NCBI GenBank assembly: GCA_022841465.1
Contig: JALHRL010000015.1
Location: 1-64,000, forward strand
Reading direction: 5' to 3'
DNA: 64,000 nt
From: Bacteroidia bacterium
GTDB lineage: Bacteria; Bacteroidota; Bacteroidia; B-17B0; Aurantibacillaceae
Shown: positions 27,169 to 35,823 of the stretch, piece by piece
Layout of the letters: each line of letters opens with the position of its first letter
How positions within the stretch are numbered: position 1 is the first letter of the stretch
Notes under the pieces: model-generated
What the model saw: only the letters and a program-made list of their open reading frames with translations
The model's database searches: none
Told to the model about the DNA's origin: nothing
Translations under genes and position numbers: made by a program

Positions 27169-30100
27169 TTAAAATTCTAATAATAAACCAATTCTTATTA
27201 CTCTTGGTCTACTGAAATTACCAGGGCTATTCATTCTTAATGTATACATATCACGGAAGGCATCCGGGCTATTAGCTTGAGCTAATGCAGCAATAGCTTG
27301 AGTTGACTGTAAATAGCCATCATCATCCGGGTTTCCTGTGAACTGATACACATTTAGAATATTTCTGTTATTAAATAAATTCAACACTTGTAAATACACA
27401 TTTAAGTTAGCATCACGTTTGCTTCCTTCCGCATCTTTTTTACCCCAAGTTAAAGGAATGTTTTTATCAATTCTGGCGTTACTTCTAAACTGCCATGGTA
27501 AACGAGAACCATTTAACGAACCTAAAATATTAGAACGGGCATTACCATTTAATGCATTTGGCGTTGACCAACGGGTGTAAGGAGTACCTGAACCAATATT
27601 GAAAGAAATATTGAAACCAACATCTTCAAATATGTTTATTGTTTTCCCACTTTTACTCTTTAATTGTGGGCCTTTGTAATCTTTTTCTGAACCAAAACGG
27701 AAATCATAAACTAATACAATGGTGTGACGTTGATCATAATCTAATGGTTGTAAAATACGTAAGTTTGGTTGACCGGTACTTGCTAAGTTACCACCACTAT
27801 TAGCGTTAGAACCTGAACCTTCAGCAAATTGTAAAGTGTAGTTTGCCTTTATAGATGAACCACCTGTTCTTCTAAAATCTAATGTTGCAGTTAAACCTTT
27901 TACAGTTCCAAAGTCAATATTATCATACTGAATATAATTTCTTGGATAAGCGCCAACAATAGCTCTTTGTTGAATTAAATTTCTTAACTCTCTGTAAAAC
28001 GAAGTAATAGTTAAAGAGGCGTTTTTGCGTTCGTTTAATATTTGAGAAAAACCTAATTCATAATCAATTGTTTGGGTTGGCTTAAGATTAGCGTTTGCAA
28101 TGAAAGGATTACCCGAAGAAGATTCTAAGAAGTAGAAATCAATTGGGTTTAACCTGTTTATGGTGTTACCCGGTCTTTGCGTCAAAATATCGTAGTGTGC
28201 AAAGAAGTTAGCTACGTCTGAAATAGGGAAAGAGAATGCTATACGAGGCATTGCATTAATTGCGGCTAAGTAGTTTGTAAACGCACCTGCTGAGAATTTC
28301 TCGCTATAATTATTTACATCTTTATATAAAGGAATAGGGCGACCATCTTCCGATGCAATTAAATTATAATCTGAAACTTCATTTCCTTGGGCATCAAACC
28401 ATTTGTCACCCTCGCGGAAACCTTTAATAGTGTAACTTTTCCCTTTTGAAGGATCTGAAGAAACATAAACAATGGCATCTTTAGATATGTTAGAAGGAAC
28501 ATCACCTGCAAATCCTGTAGGTAAGCCTTGAATAGAGGCTAAGTCACTCACCTTAGCACCTTCATGAATTAAATATTTATCTTTTAATACTTTTTGGTTT
28601 GCGTCGTATCTATCAATACGTAAACCTGCGTTAATTTTAATGTCTTTAAAATCAAATTTATCCATAATGTAAACAGATGAATAAATTGGTTTAAATACTC
28701 CGATTGGGAAAAGGTTTCTACCTTTTTCATCTTTGGTATTCAAAAAGTCATTAATATCTGTTGTGTTAGATCCACGTTTCATACGCTCACCGGTATGATC
28801 GTAACCACCATAAGCAACAATTTGAGCCCCATCAATATTTCCTAATAAATCGCCTGCGCTAAACATATCCATTGAAAAGTCTGAAGGACTCATTTCGTCA
28901 ATGTTTAAATGTTGGTTGTATGTAACGGGTTTTCCTAACGACTCAAGAAGTTTTTCAGAGAATTGAGTTTGAACATCTTTTTGATATAAGTAATCAAAAT
29001 AATAATACGGAATAGAACCACTGAATTCAGGCACCAAAATCGGGTTTTGTGTGTCTAATTCTTCAAGGTGCGAATTAACAATTTGGCGCATCCTCGTCCA
29101 TAATGCTTTTGTAGCAACGTTATAATATCTTACAAAACGTTGGTCAAATTCCATACCAACACTAATTGCATGGTTTTTAATATCAGTATTAAAGCTACTT
29201 GCAATACGGAACTGATCAAAATAGAAAGAGTTATAACCGCCGGTGTTATTACCAAAGTTATTATATAAACTATAAATACTTGATGGGCTATCCCCATTTC
29301 TTAATCCATTGTTTCCAACAACTTGATTCAAGAAGAAAATACTATTTGGGTTTTGATTAAATAAATACGAAGTGTACAAAGCAGCATCGGGATTAAGATC
29401 GGATGGTGTAAATACAATTGGACTAAAAGAAGGGCCTTGATAAGTGTAAGCAATAACCGAATCTCCATTTAACACAAAATTAGGGTCGTAAAAATAATTG
29501 AATCCAAAATCGCGCCCTAATTGAGGTGTTTCAAATTTTCCAATATACCCATAATCAAAGAAATTTCTTTTGTGACGAGGGTCTTCTGTAATATTGGTAG
29601 AGTTTTCGTAACTAATTAAGAATTTAAAAAACGCATTAGAAAACAAGGATTGGCTTTTTTCTTTACTAGCTCCTGAACCTCCGAATTTTTGGGTTAGGGA
29701 TAAGTACGGTCTAAAAGTTCTGTTCCAAGAATAAGAGTTATAATCACTATTGAAAAGTTGGTTTGTAACAGCTGCGTTAAAGGCTCCGGTGTATTCAAAA
29801 AAGCCACCTACCGTAATATTGGTGTTTAAAGTTGGCGCGAAATCTATTTTACCATTTAAACTTAAAGTACGGCGAGATGCGTTTGGTCTGGTTTTTTGTT
29901 GAACCATATCATCTTTGGTAACATATTCTGAAGATCGAACATAACCGGTACCCGATGGTGAAAGAACTAATGGAGCATCTTTAATTTCTTGTAGTTTTTC
30001 ATCCTTTAATACATAAATAGGAACGAATGAAGGATTTGGCTCTTTTTCATAATTTCCTTGACCTGATAAGAAGAAACCTAATATTGTTCTTTTAGCACCA

Positions 30101-30903
30101 GATGAATCTTTTTTATTTAATAATGGGCCACCAACGCTAAAACCAAGTGAATTGTATCCGTAAGCATCTGTAATTTGAGAAGAAATTAATTCAACACCGC
30201 CAAAAAACTTGGATTGAGGACCACGCGTTGAAACGGAAATTGCTCCGGAGGTTAAGTCGCCATAACTGGCGGGAACACCACCTGTAATAACTTCTAAAGA
30301 TCCAACAGATTGTTGAGGTATATTAAGAGAACCGATAATTTTTATACCATCCACAAAATAAGTAGTAGCATCGCTTCTACCTCCACGCACATTTAACCCA
30401 CCACCTTCATCTTTTTGAAACACACCACCGGTTGTAGCAGCAACTGAGTTAACATCTTTAGAAGCTAAATTTTGATATTCTTCACGTGTAACTGTTTGTC
30501 CGGTTTTAGTATCCGGATCAATTAATGGAACTTGATAAGCTATAACTTCAACAGTTTCTAAGGCAACTCCACCATCATTAGAAAGAGGAACAGTAACGTA
30601 AGCAGTTTTACCCTCACCCACTTGAATATCTTTAACTTCAGCGGCTTGATAACCTACATAAACACCTTTTACATTGTATTTACCCGGACGTAAAGGTTTA
30701 ATGAAACATTCACCATCCATGTTGGTTGTTGCCACTGCAACTTGCACACCACCTTGGTAAGCAACAACGTTTGCAAACGGAATAGTTTCTTTAGTTGCCT
30801 TATCAATAAGGGTAACTTTAATGGCACCATTTTGATCTTGCGCGAAAGCCGTAAAACCGGCTACAACCATTAATAAAAGCGAAAAGTAAATCTTTCTAAT
30901 CAT
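27169..30903 (-). CDS. TonB-dependent receptor with CarboxypepD_reg-like N-terminal domain
   Basis: The 1244-residue outer-membrane receptor has a signal peptide (about 1-21, ending GFTAFAQ). A CarboxypepD_reg-like beta-sandwich follows (about 26-112; ITKETIPFANVVAY-type start and RPGKYNVKGVYVGYQ). A plug domain (about 150-240) shows GVFQKDEGGGLNVRGGRSDATTYFVDG and GGVPASYGDLTSGAISV. A 22-stranded barrel follows, ending in PRVIRIGLLLEF with a C-terminal aromatic. I see no SusC-specific signature and no SusD neighbour. Its partners are the 1496-residue secreted protein and the PorV-like barrel, 17 and 18 bases apart. TonB-driven import or signal transduction at the outer membrane is expected; the ligand is unknown. 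Confidence 0.9.
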   Translation of the reverse strand: MIRKIYFSLLLMVVAGFTAFAQDQNGAIKVTLIDKATKETIPFANVVAYQGGVQVAVATTNMDGECFIKPLRPGKYNVKGVYVGYQAAEVKDIQVGEGKTAYVTVPLSNDGGVALETVEVIAYQVPLIDPDTKTGQTVTREEYQNLASKDVNSVAATTGGVFQKDEGGGLNVRGGRSDATTYFVDGIKIIGSLNIPQQSVGSLEVITGGVPASYGDLTSGAISVSTRGPQSKFFGGVELISSQITDAYGYNSLGFSVGGPLLNKKDSSGAKRTILGFFLSGQGNYEKEPNPSFVPIYVLKDEKLQEIKDAPLVLSPSGTGYVRSSEYVTKDDMVQQKTRPNASRRTLSLNGKIDFAPTLNTNITVGGFFEYTGAFNAAVTNQLFNSDYNSYSWNRTFRPYLSLTQKFGGSGASKEKSQSLFSNAFFKFLISYENSTNITEDPRHKRNFFDYGYIGKFETPQLGRDFGFNYFYDPNFVLNGDSVIAYTYQGPSFSPIVFTPSDLNPDAALYTSYLFNQNPNSIFFLNQVVGNNGLRNGDSPSSIYSLYNNFGNNTGGYNSFYFDQFRIASSFNTDIKNHAISVGMEFDQRFVRYYNVATKALWTRMRQIVNSHLEELDTQNPILVPEFSGSIPYYYFDYLYQKDVQTQFSEKLLESLGKPVTYNQHLNIDEMSPSDFSMDMFSAGDLLGNIDGAQIVAYGGYDHTGERMKRGSNTTDINDFLNTKDEKGRNLFPIGVFKPIYSSVYIMDKFDFKDIKINAGLRIDRYDANQKVLKDKYLIHEGAKVSDLASIQGLPTGFAGDVPSNISKDAIVYVSSDPSKGKSYTIKGFREGDKWFDAQGNEVSDYNLIASEDGRPIPLYKDVNNYSEKFSAGAFTNYLAAINAMPRIAFSFPISDVANFFAHYDILTQRPGNTINRLNPIDFYFLESSSGNPFIANANLKPTQTIDYELGFSQILNERKNASLTITSFYRELRNLIQQRAIVGAYPRNYIQYDNIDFGTVKGLTATLDFRRTGGSSIKANYTLQFAEGSGSNANSGGNLASTGQPNLRILQPLDYDQRHTIVLVYDFRFGSEKDYKGPQLKSKSGKTINIFEDVGFNISFNIGSGTPYTRWSTPNALNGNARSNILGSLNGSRLPWQFRSNARIDKNIPLTWGKKDAEGSKRDANLNVYLQVLNLFNNRNILNVYQFTGNPDDDGYLQSTQAIAALAQANSPDAFRDMYTLRMNSPGNFSRPRVIRIGLLLEF

Positions 30904-30944
30904 ATTGTTAAAATACCTTAAATTCTACAATAACTCTAAGTTGC

Positions 30945-30976
30945 TAAAGTTATAAATGCGATGCATATAATACAAA
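30945..30976 (-). promoter_or_regulatory. Promoter of the TonB receptor/giant protein/PorV operon
   Basis: Read on the minus strand: TTTG (30976-30973), a 20-base spacer, then TAACTTTA (30952-30945). The first box is perfect and the second differs from TAnnTTTG only in the last base. The start codon is about 42 bases downstream. The rest of 30977-31155 shows no gene or clear site. Confidence 0.65.
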
Positions 30977-31155
30977 GAAAATTTATTGCCATTTTTTAAG
31001 TAACTGATAATCAAACATATTTTATTTTTAATAAATAACATACAATTTCTTTACCCGAAGTTAAGTTAAAAAAGCATTAACCAAATTAATGTTAAACAAA
31101 CTGGCAAAGCAATTTTTATAAGTGGTAATTTTTTGAGTTTAAGTGGGCGAGTGTC

Positions 31156-31479
31156 TCACAATCGTTTTTTTCTTTCCGATCGTTTTTTTCTTTTGTTTTT
31201 ATTTACGCGTGTTGCTTCTTTACGGCTGCGCTTCATGCGTTTTCGCACTTCTTTTGTTTGAATTCGCTTATGGTGTTTTTTAATTGCTTTTCTTTCGGCT
31301 CGTTCTTTTCTTCGCCGTTCGCGGGCTTCTAATCTCCCTTTTTTTCGTTGGGCCCGTTCACCTTTAAAAGATGTTTCTTTTGGTCCGGTTCCTTTAGGTT
31401 TGGCTTTTTCATCTTGTGCAGGTGCAAAAACACTCCAACAAGTAACACAAAGGGTTATCAGGAGTTTTTTTATCATCAT
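31156..31479 (-). CDS. Small, extremely basic exported protein
   Basis: The 107-residue protein has a signal peptide (about 1-22, MIKKLLITLCVTCWSVFAPAQ). The mature part is overwhelmingly Lys/Arg with some Glu (for example RLEARERRRKERAERK and RKKRSERKKRL at the end), predicted as continuous charged helix. I do not recognise a family. Such a basic exported chain could bind anionic envelope polymers or DNA. The start ATG overlaps the stop of the dCMP deaminase gene (TAATG), so translation is coupled. The signal peptide and operon coupling argue that it is real, although such sequences can arise from low-complexity drift. Confidence 0.7.
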   Translation of the reverse strand: MMIKKLLITLCVTCWSVFAPAQDEKAKPKGTGPKETSFKGERAQRKKGRLEARERRRKERAERKAIKKHHKRIQTKEVRKRMKRSRKEATRVNKNKRKKRSERKKRL

Positions 31480-31931
31480 TAAACTTTTACCACTTCAATA
31501 CCAAAACGCCTTAAAAAATCTACTCCTTCGTCAGTTGGGATTCCTTTAAACTGGGCATAACTGTGCTTGTAAAACACCTTGGCAATTCCAACTGTATATA
31601 TAACTCTGGCACAAGCAATACATGGAGAAAGAGTTACGTACAAGGTAGCCCCTTTCATATTGGTATTGTTATTTGCTGCATATAAAATGGCGTTTTGCTC
31701 GGCGTGCAAGGCTAAAGAACAGCTTCCTTTGCTATCTCTTGGGCAACCTTGTTCAGGCCATACTTCATCACAATTATGAGTGCCGGCGGGTGGTCCGTTA
31801 TATCCTAGGGAAATAATTCGTGTATCTTTTGTAAGAACGGCACCTACTTGCGCCTTAACACAATGTGAACGGGCCGAAAGTTTTTCGGCTAATTCCATGT
31901 AAATATCATCAAACGAAGGGCGTTTACTCAT
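31479..31931 (-). CDS. Deoxycytidylate (dCMP) deaminase
   Basis: The 150-residue protein shows the zinc-dependent cytidine/deoxycytidylate deaminase signature: LALHAEQNAIL (His 76, Glu 78) and SPCIACARVI (Cys 104, Cys 107). The N-terminal RPSFDDIYMELAEKLSARSHC and GYNGPPAGTHNCDE are typical of ComEB-type dCMP deaminases. It converts dCMP to dUMP, feeding dTMP synthesis. It lies 3 bases after ftcD and overlaps the basic-protein gene by one base, so it is part of a four-gene minus-strand operon. Confidence 0.93.
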   Translation of the reverse strand: MSKRPSFDDIYMELAEKLSARSHCVKAQVGAVLTKDTRIISLGYNGPPAGTHNCDEVWPEQGCPRDSKGSCSLALHAEQNAILYAANNNTNMKGATLYVTLSPCIACARVIYTVGIAKVFYKHSYAQFKGIPTDEGVDFLRRFGIEVVKV

Positions 31932-31934
31932 AAA

Positions 31935-33623
31935 TTAAATTCCAATTTTTGCATTTACAATCGCAATAATTTCAGCTTCTTTTTTAATTGTTTCTTCCTC
32001 TATTTTTTTGCCCTCAGCTAAAACCTTCGCAACAAATTCCTTGTCATCAAAACCAGCGGCATTAATTCTAACGTTCATAAAAGCTCCCATCACTGCGCTT
32101 CTTGCACAAAGTGCAGCAACACCCGCATCTGATACTGAATTGGGATTTCCTTTTTCTGCCATTGCTTTTATTAAATCCAAGCTATCGAATGAAAGTTTCA
32201 TAACTTGCAAAGGAATTTCTATTGCATATTTTGTTGCAGCGTTTATTGCTTCCGTTCTAATCTTTTTTTCTTCATCTGTTGCTTTTGGTAATCCGAAGGC
32301 ATTCATAATTTTATTAAAGGCTATGGTATCTAAATCTACCATTTTTATAAGCTCGTCTTTTAATTTCTGACCTTTTTCTGCTTCCTTAGAAAATTCTTCC
32401 CATTTTTCGTCCCACCCTTTTTTATGCGAACTTAAATTTGCTACCATGGTTGCTAAACTTGCGCCCAAACTTCCTAAGTACGCAGAAATAGAACCGCCGC
32501 CAGGAGCAGGACTTTCAGAGGCTGTTTCATCTGCAAAAGCTTTTAAACTCATGCTTATTAATTTAGAATCAGCCGGGTTTTGAAGTAAATACTCAATAAT
32601 TCTTTCCTCAGGTTTAAATGGCGAAAGCTCATCTAAACCCATTGATTTTACTGCAATTTTAATTAACTCTTTTTCACTTACACCAACAGAACGTTCTTGT
32701 TTTTTAAGAAAATATTTTCCGGCATCAAGCATTGCCTTTAAAGGAATTAAGCCAACCAGCTCACTACCTGTAACTCTAATTCCGCGTTCGTTCGCTTTTT
32801 TGCAAACTTCATCAAACGCAATGTGAACCGGGGTAATATTAATGTTGGTTAAATTCATAGAGATTTGGGCAATTCCATATTCTTCAATATACCAACCGAT
32901 GGCTTTTACCGATTTTAATGAACCCGGTATTGATTTTGGTGAACCATCAGGGTTAGTTATTATTTTACCGTTTACTTTATTTCCTTCACGCATTACACGC
33001 CCGGCTTCACGCACATCAAAGGCAATAGAATTAGCACGACGTGTGGAGGTAGTATTTAAGTTTACATTATAGGCTACTAAAAAATCGCGCGCACCAATTA
33101 CTGCAGCGCCACGTTTTGCATCAAACTCAGCGGGACCCGCATCCGGTTTCCAATCCGGTAATTTTATTTTCTTAAAAAAACCTTCGTATTCCCCTGCACG
33201 AATTACCGATAAATTATTTCGTGACTTGTTAGGCTGAGCGTTTTCATAAAAATAAACAGGAATACCCAACTCTTTACCTACCTTATTTCCTAATTGAATG
33301 GCATATTTTGCCGTTTCTTCCATACTTATGTTACTAATTGGAATAAGCGGACAAACATCTGTTGCGCCCATACGCGGATGTTCGCCTTTGTGTTTGCTCA
33401 TATCAATTAATTCGCCTGCTTTTTTAATAGCTAAAAACGCTGCCTGAACTACGGCATCAGGGTTTCCAACAAAAGTAACAACGGTTCGGTTGGTGGCTTT
33501 GCCCGGGTCAACGTTTAATAGCTTAACACCATCTACGCTTTCAATTTCGTTGGTAATTAGTTTAATAATGTTCATGTCGTTCCCTTCACTAAAATTCGGA
33601 ACGCATTCTATTAACTGATTCAT
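31935..33623 (-). CDS. ftcD: Bifunctional glutamate formimidoyltransferase / formiminotetrahydrofolate cyclodeaminase
   Basis: The 562-residue fusion has an N-terminal formiminotransferase domain (about 1-300; VPNFSEGNDMNIIKLITNEI, GEHPRMGATDVCPLIPISN, KAIGWYIEEYGIAQISMNLTN in part). The C-terminal cyclodeaminase domain (about 365-560) begins SESPAPGGGSISAYLG. It transfers the formimino group of formiminoglutamate to tetrahydrofolate and then releases ammonia, ending histidine breakdown and feeding one-carbon pools. hutH, hutU and hutI are not in this window. It overlaps the tag gene by 4 bases (ATGA), so the two are translationally coupled. Confidence 0.96.
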   Translation of the reverse strand: MNQLIECVPNFSEGNDMNIIKLITNEIESVDGVKLLNVDPGKATNRTVVTFVGNPDAVVQAAFLAIKKAGELIDMSKHKGEHPRMGATDVCPLIPISNISMEETAKYAIQLGNKVGKELGIPVYFYENAQPNKSRNNLSVIRAGEYEGFFKKIKLPDWKPDAGPAEFDAKRGAAVIGARDFLVAYNVNLNTTSTRRANSIAFDVREAGRVMREGNKVNGKIITNPDGSPKSIPGSLKSVKAIGWYIEEYGIAQISMNLTNINITPVHIAFDEVCKKANERGIRVTGSELVGLIPLKAMLDAGKYFLKKQERSVGVSEKELIKIAVKSMGLDELSPFKPEERIIEYLLQNPADSKLISMSLKAFADETASESPAPGGGSISAYLGSLGASLATMVANLSSHKKGWDEKWEEFSKEAEKGQKLKDELIKMVDLDTIAFNKIMNAFGLPKATDEEKKIRTEAINAATKYAIEIPLQVMKLSFDSLDLIKAMAEKGNPNSVSDAGVAALCARSAVMGAFMNVRINAAGFDDKEFVAKVLAEGKKIEEETIKKEAEIIAIVNAKIGI

Positions 33624-34198
33624 AATTTTAAATCTTTATGTGTTGAATTTATTTCTTTATATCGTTTGCATGATATTAGATGATCGTTCACCATGCCTAT
33701 AGCTTGCATGTTTGCATAACAAATGGTGCTTCCTCTGAATTTAAAACCTCGTTTTTTCATATCGCGCGCCATTTCATCACTTTCAGGGGAGGTAGGTTGA
33801 ATATCTTTTTGATTTACTAATTTATTTACAATGGGTTTGTTATTTACAAATTGCCAAACGTAATTATTAAAACTTCCGAATTCTTTTTGAATTTGCATAA
33901 AAGTTTGTGCGTTGGTAATCATTCCTTTTATTTTTAATCTGTTGCGAATAATACCTTCGTCTTGCATTAATTTTTCTACATCTTTCTCTGTAAATTTTGC
34001 TACTTTTTTGTAATCGAAATTGGCAAATGCTTTTTTAAAGCCTTTACGGCGGTGTAAAATTGTTTTCCACGATAAACCGGCCTGAAAGCACTCTAAAACA
34101 ATAAACTCAAAATGCTTTTTATCGTCAACAACCGGCACGCCCCACTCTTCGTCGTGGTATTTTTGCATTAAACTATCGTTACCTGGCCAACTACACAT
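33620..34198 (-). CDS. tag: DNA-3-methyladenine glycosylase I
   Basis: The 192-residue base-excision repair enzyme removes 3-methyladenine from alkylated DNA. The Tag zinc ligands are visible at matching positions: Cys 2, His 15, His 173 and Cys 177 (NDHLISCKRY). Also seen are the N-terminal MCSWPGNDSLMQKYHDEEWG and the AGLSWKTILHRR substrate-pocket segment. It is the first gene of the four-gene operon, with divergent ccmB across 92 bases. Confidence 0.96.
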   Translation of the reverse strand: MCSWPGNDSLMQKYHDEEWGVPVVDDKKHFEFIVLECFQAGLSWKTILHRRKGFKKAFANFDYKKVAKFTEKDVEKLMQDEGIIRNRLKIKGMITNAQTFMQIQKEFGSFNNYVWQFVNNKPIVNKLVNQKDIQPTSPESDEMARDMKKRGFKFRGSTICYANMQAIGMVNDHLISCKRYKEINSTHKDLKL

Positions 34199-34275
34199 AT
34201 TAAATAGAGGTTCAAATATACTTTATTTAAATGCAATATTTAAATGCTTTGTATTATTTCAATCAAGAATTAGTA

Positions 34276-34283
34276 TAACTTTG
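34276..34283 (+). promoter_or_regulatory. -7 box of the ccm operon
   Basis: TAACTTTG is a perfect TAnnTTTG element just 7 bases before the ccmB ATG at 34291. A TTTG lies upstream (34248-34251), but its spacing of 24 bases is longer than the usual 19-21. Transcription would start almost at the ATG. Confidence 0.5.
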
Positions 34284-34290
34284 TGAACCA

Positions 34291-34950
34291 ATGCTTAAAA
34301 GGCAATTATACGAACTTGTAAAAAAAGAATTTATCCTTGAATTCAGGCAAAAAGCCTCGTTGGGTGGTGTTTTAATTTACGTTGTCGCCACTATTTTTAT
34401 TTCGGCTTTAAGTTTTAATAAAATTATTGCACCCAATATTTGGAATGCCTTGTTTTGGATTATTTTTTTATTTTCGGCAATTACCATTTGCGGTAAAAGT
34501 TTTGCTCGTGAAACTGCGGGTGTTTCGTTAAACAATTATTTAAATTATAAACCGCTTATTTTTATTTCATCAAAACTTATTTACAATTTTCTATTTCTTT
34601 TTTTGGTGAGTTTAATTACTTTGTTTTTCTACAGCTGGTTTGTAGGTTATTTAATAGATAATTTTGCGCTTTTTATTTTAGTGTTATTGCTGGCATCTTT
34701 GGGTTTTTCTTCCGTTTTAACCTTAATGAGTGCCATTGCTTCAAAAGCAGAAAACAATTTTACGTTGGTAAGTATTTTAAGTTTTCCGGTATTAATTCCG
34801 GTTTTGGTTTTGGTTTTAAGAATTGGAAAGCAAGCCATAGATGGATTAAATTGGAGTGTGAGTTATGATTTTTTAATGATTTTAAGCGGAATTAATGTAA
34901 TTAGCGTAGTACTTAGCATACTTTTATTTCCGTATCTTTGGCGCTCTTAA
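34291..34950 (+). CDS. ccmB: Heme exporter protein CcmB
   Basis: The 219-residue integral membrane protein has about six hydrophobic helices. The N-terminal cytoplasmic KKEFILEFRQKASLGGVLIY and FARETAGVSLNNYL segments are typical of CcmB. With CcmA and CcmC it forms the ABC-type complex that loads heme onto CcmE and releases holo-CcmE. It is first in the ccmB-C-D-E-F run. The ATPase gene ccmA is not beside it; a candidate lies at 58285-58917. Confidence 0.9.
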   Translation: MLKRQLYELVKKEFILEFRQKASLGGVLIYVVATIFISALSFNKIIAPNIWNALFWIIFLFSAITICGKSFARETAGVSLNNYLNYKPLIFISSKLIYNFLFLFLVSLITLFFYSWFVGYLIDNFALFILVLLLASLGFSSVLTLMSAIASKAENNFTLVSILSFPVLIPVLVLVLRIGKQAIDGLNWSVSYDFLMILSGINVISVVLSILLFPYLWRS

Positions 34951-34952
34951 AA

Positions 34953-35615
34953 ATGAAAAACAACTGGTACAAAATACTTTCTGTTATTTTAATTCTATAT
35001 ACCTTAATTTGGGGAATGTTGGGGCCGGTACCACGTTTAGATATTTTAAACGAAACCATCAGAAATTTGTATTACCATGTACCAATTTGGTTTGCCATGT
35101 TGTTTCAAATGGGTGTTTCGGTTTTTTACAGTGCGAAGTATTTAAATTCAAATAAAAAAGAGGATGATTCGGTTGCCTTTAATGCCGCTCTTGTTGGTAT
35201 TTTATTTTCTATTCCCGGAATAATAACCGGAGCATTTTGGGCTCGGTTTACCTGGGGAACATGGTGGACATTTGAAGATCCTAAATTAAATGGAGTAGCC
35301 ATTGGAATAATTATGTATTTAATATATTTTGTTTTGCGCGCTTCCATTATTCAAGAAACTTCTAAAGCACGTGTTAGTTCTGTCTTCAACATTTTTGCGT
35401 TTGTAATGTTAATACTATTTATAATGGTGTTCCCCCGTTTAACTGATTCTTTACATCCCGGTAATGGCGGTAATCCGGCCTTTGGAAAATATGATTTAGA
35501 CAGCAACATGCGTTTGGTTTTTTATCCGGCTGTTATTGGTTGGATATTATTTAGCGGATGGATTTTAAATTTATTTAATAGATTATCAATCTTAAAAGAA
35601 GTAAACAATGAATAA
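34953..35615 (+). CDS. ccmC: Cytochrome c maturation protein CcmC
   Basis: The start chosen is ATG 34953 (MKNNWYKILSV), 2 bases after the ccmB stop; a TTG at 34938 would overlap ccmB and add residues without family support. The 220-residue protein has six membrane helices and a WWD-type heme-handling loop FTWGTWWTFEDPKLNG, flanked by the histidines YYHVPIWF and DSLHPG. The WWD segment is divergent (WTFED in place of the more usual WxWD), as is common in Bacteroidota. CcmC presents heme to CcmE. The gene overlaps the next one by 8 bases. Confidence 0.93.
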   Translation: MKNNWYKILSVILILYTLIWGMLGPVPRLDILNETIRNLYYHVPIWFAMLFQMGVSVFYSAKYLNSNKKEDDSVAFNAALVGILFSIPGIITGAFWARFTWGTWWTFEDPKLNGVAIGIIMYLIYFVLRASIIQETSKARVSSVFNIFAFVMLILFIMVFPRLTDSLHPGNGGNPAFGKYDLDSNMRLVFYPAVIGWILFSGWILNLFNRLSILKEVNNE

Positions 35616-35823
35616 AGTAATTCTTTTATTTTTATTTAGCATTTTTAGTTTAATAACAAATGCGCAAAACGCTGAAATGGCTGATACCTTTAGACAAGAG
35701 GGAAAAATTTATGTTGTTATTGCTGTACTTGCAGTTGTATTTGTTAGTATTGTATTTATGTTGTTTATTATTGAAAGAAAAGTAAGCAAATTGGAGAAAG
35801 AATTAAAAAATAAAGCAGATTAA
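35608..35823 (+). CDS. CcmD-like small membrane protein
   Basis: The 71-residue protein has an N-terminal hydrophobic stretch resembling a signal peptide (about 1-19), then a membrane helix (about 36-55) followed by a charged, lysine-rich cytoplasmic tail. Its size, topology and position between ccmC and ccmE fit CcmD, the accessory subunit that helps release holo-CcmE. CcmD sequences are poorly conserved, so the call rests mainly on context. It overlaps ccmC by 8 bases and ccmE by one (TAATG). Confidence 0.75.
   Translation: MNKVILLFLFSIFSLITNAQNAEMADTFRQEGKIYVVIAVLAVVFVSIVFMLFIIERKVSKLEKELKNKAD

Noticed and set aside
32008-32370. 120-codon open frame antisense to ftcD
   Set aside because: It overlaps a conserved coding region and its composition mirrors the opposite strand. 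No initiation signals are seen.
34938-34952. TTG start extending ccmC into ccmB
   Set aside because: The extra five residues have no CcmC similarity, while ATG 34953 sits 2 bases after the ccmB stop in a normal A-rich context.
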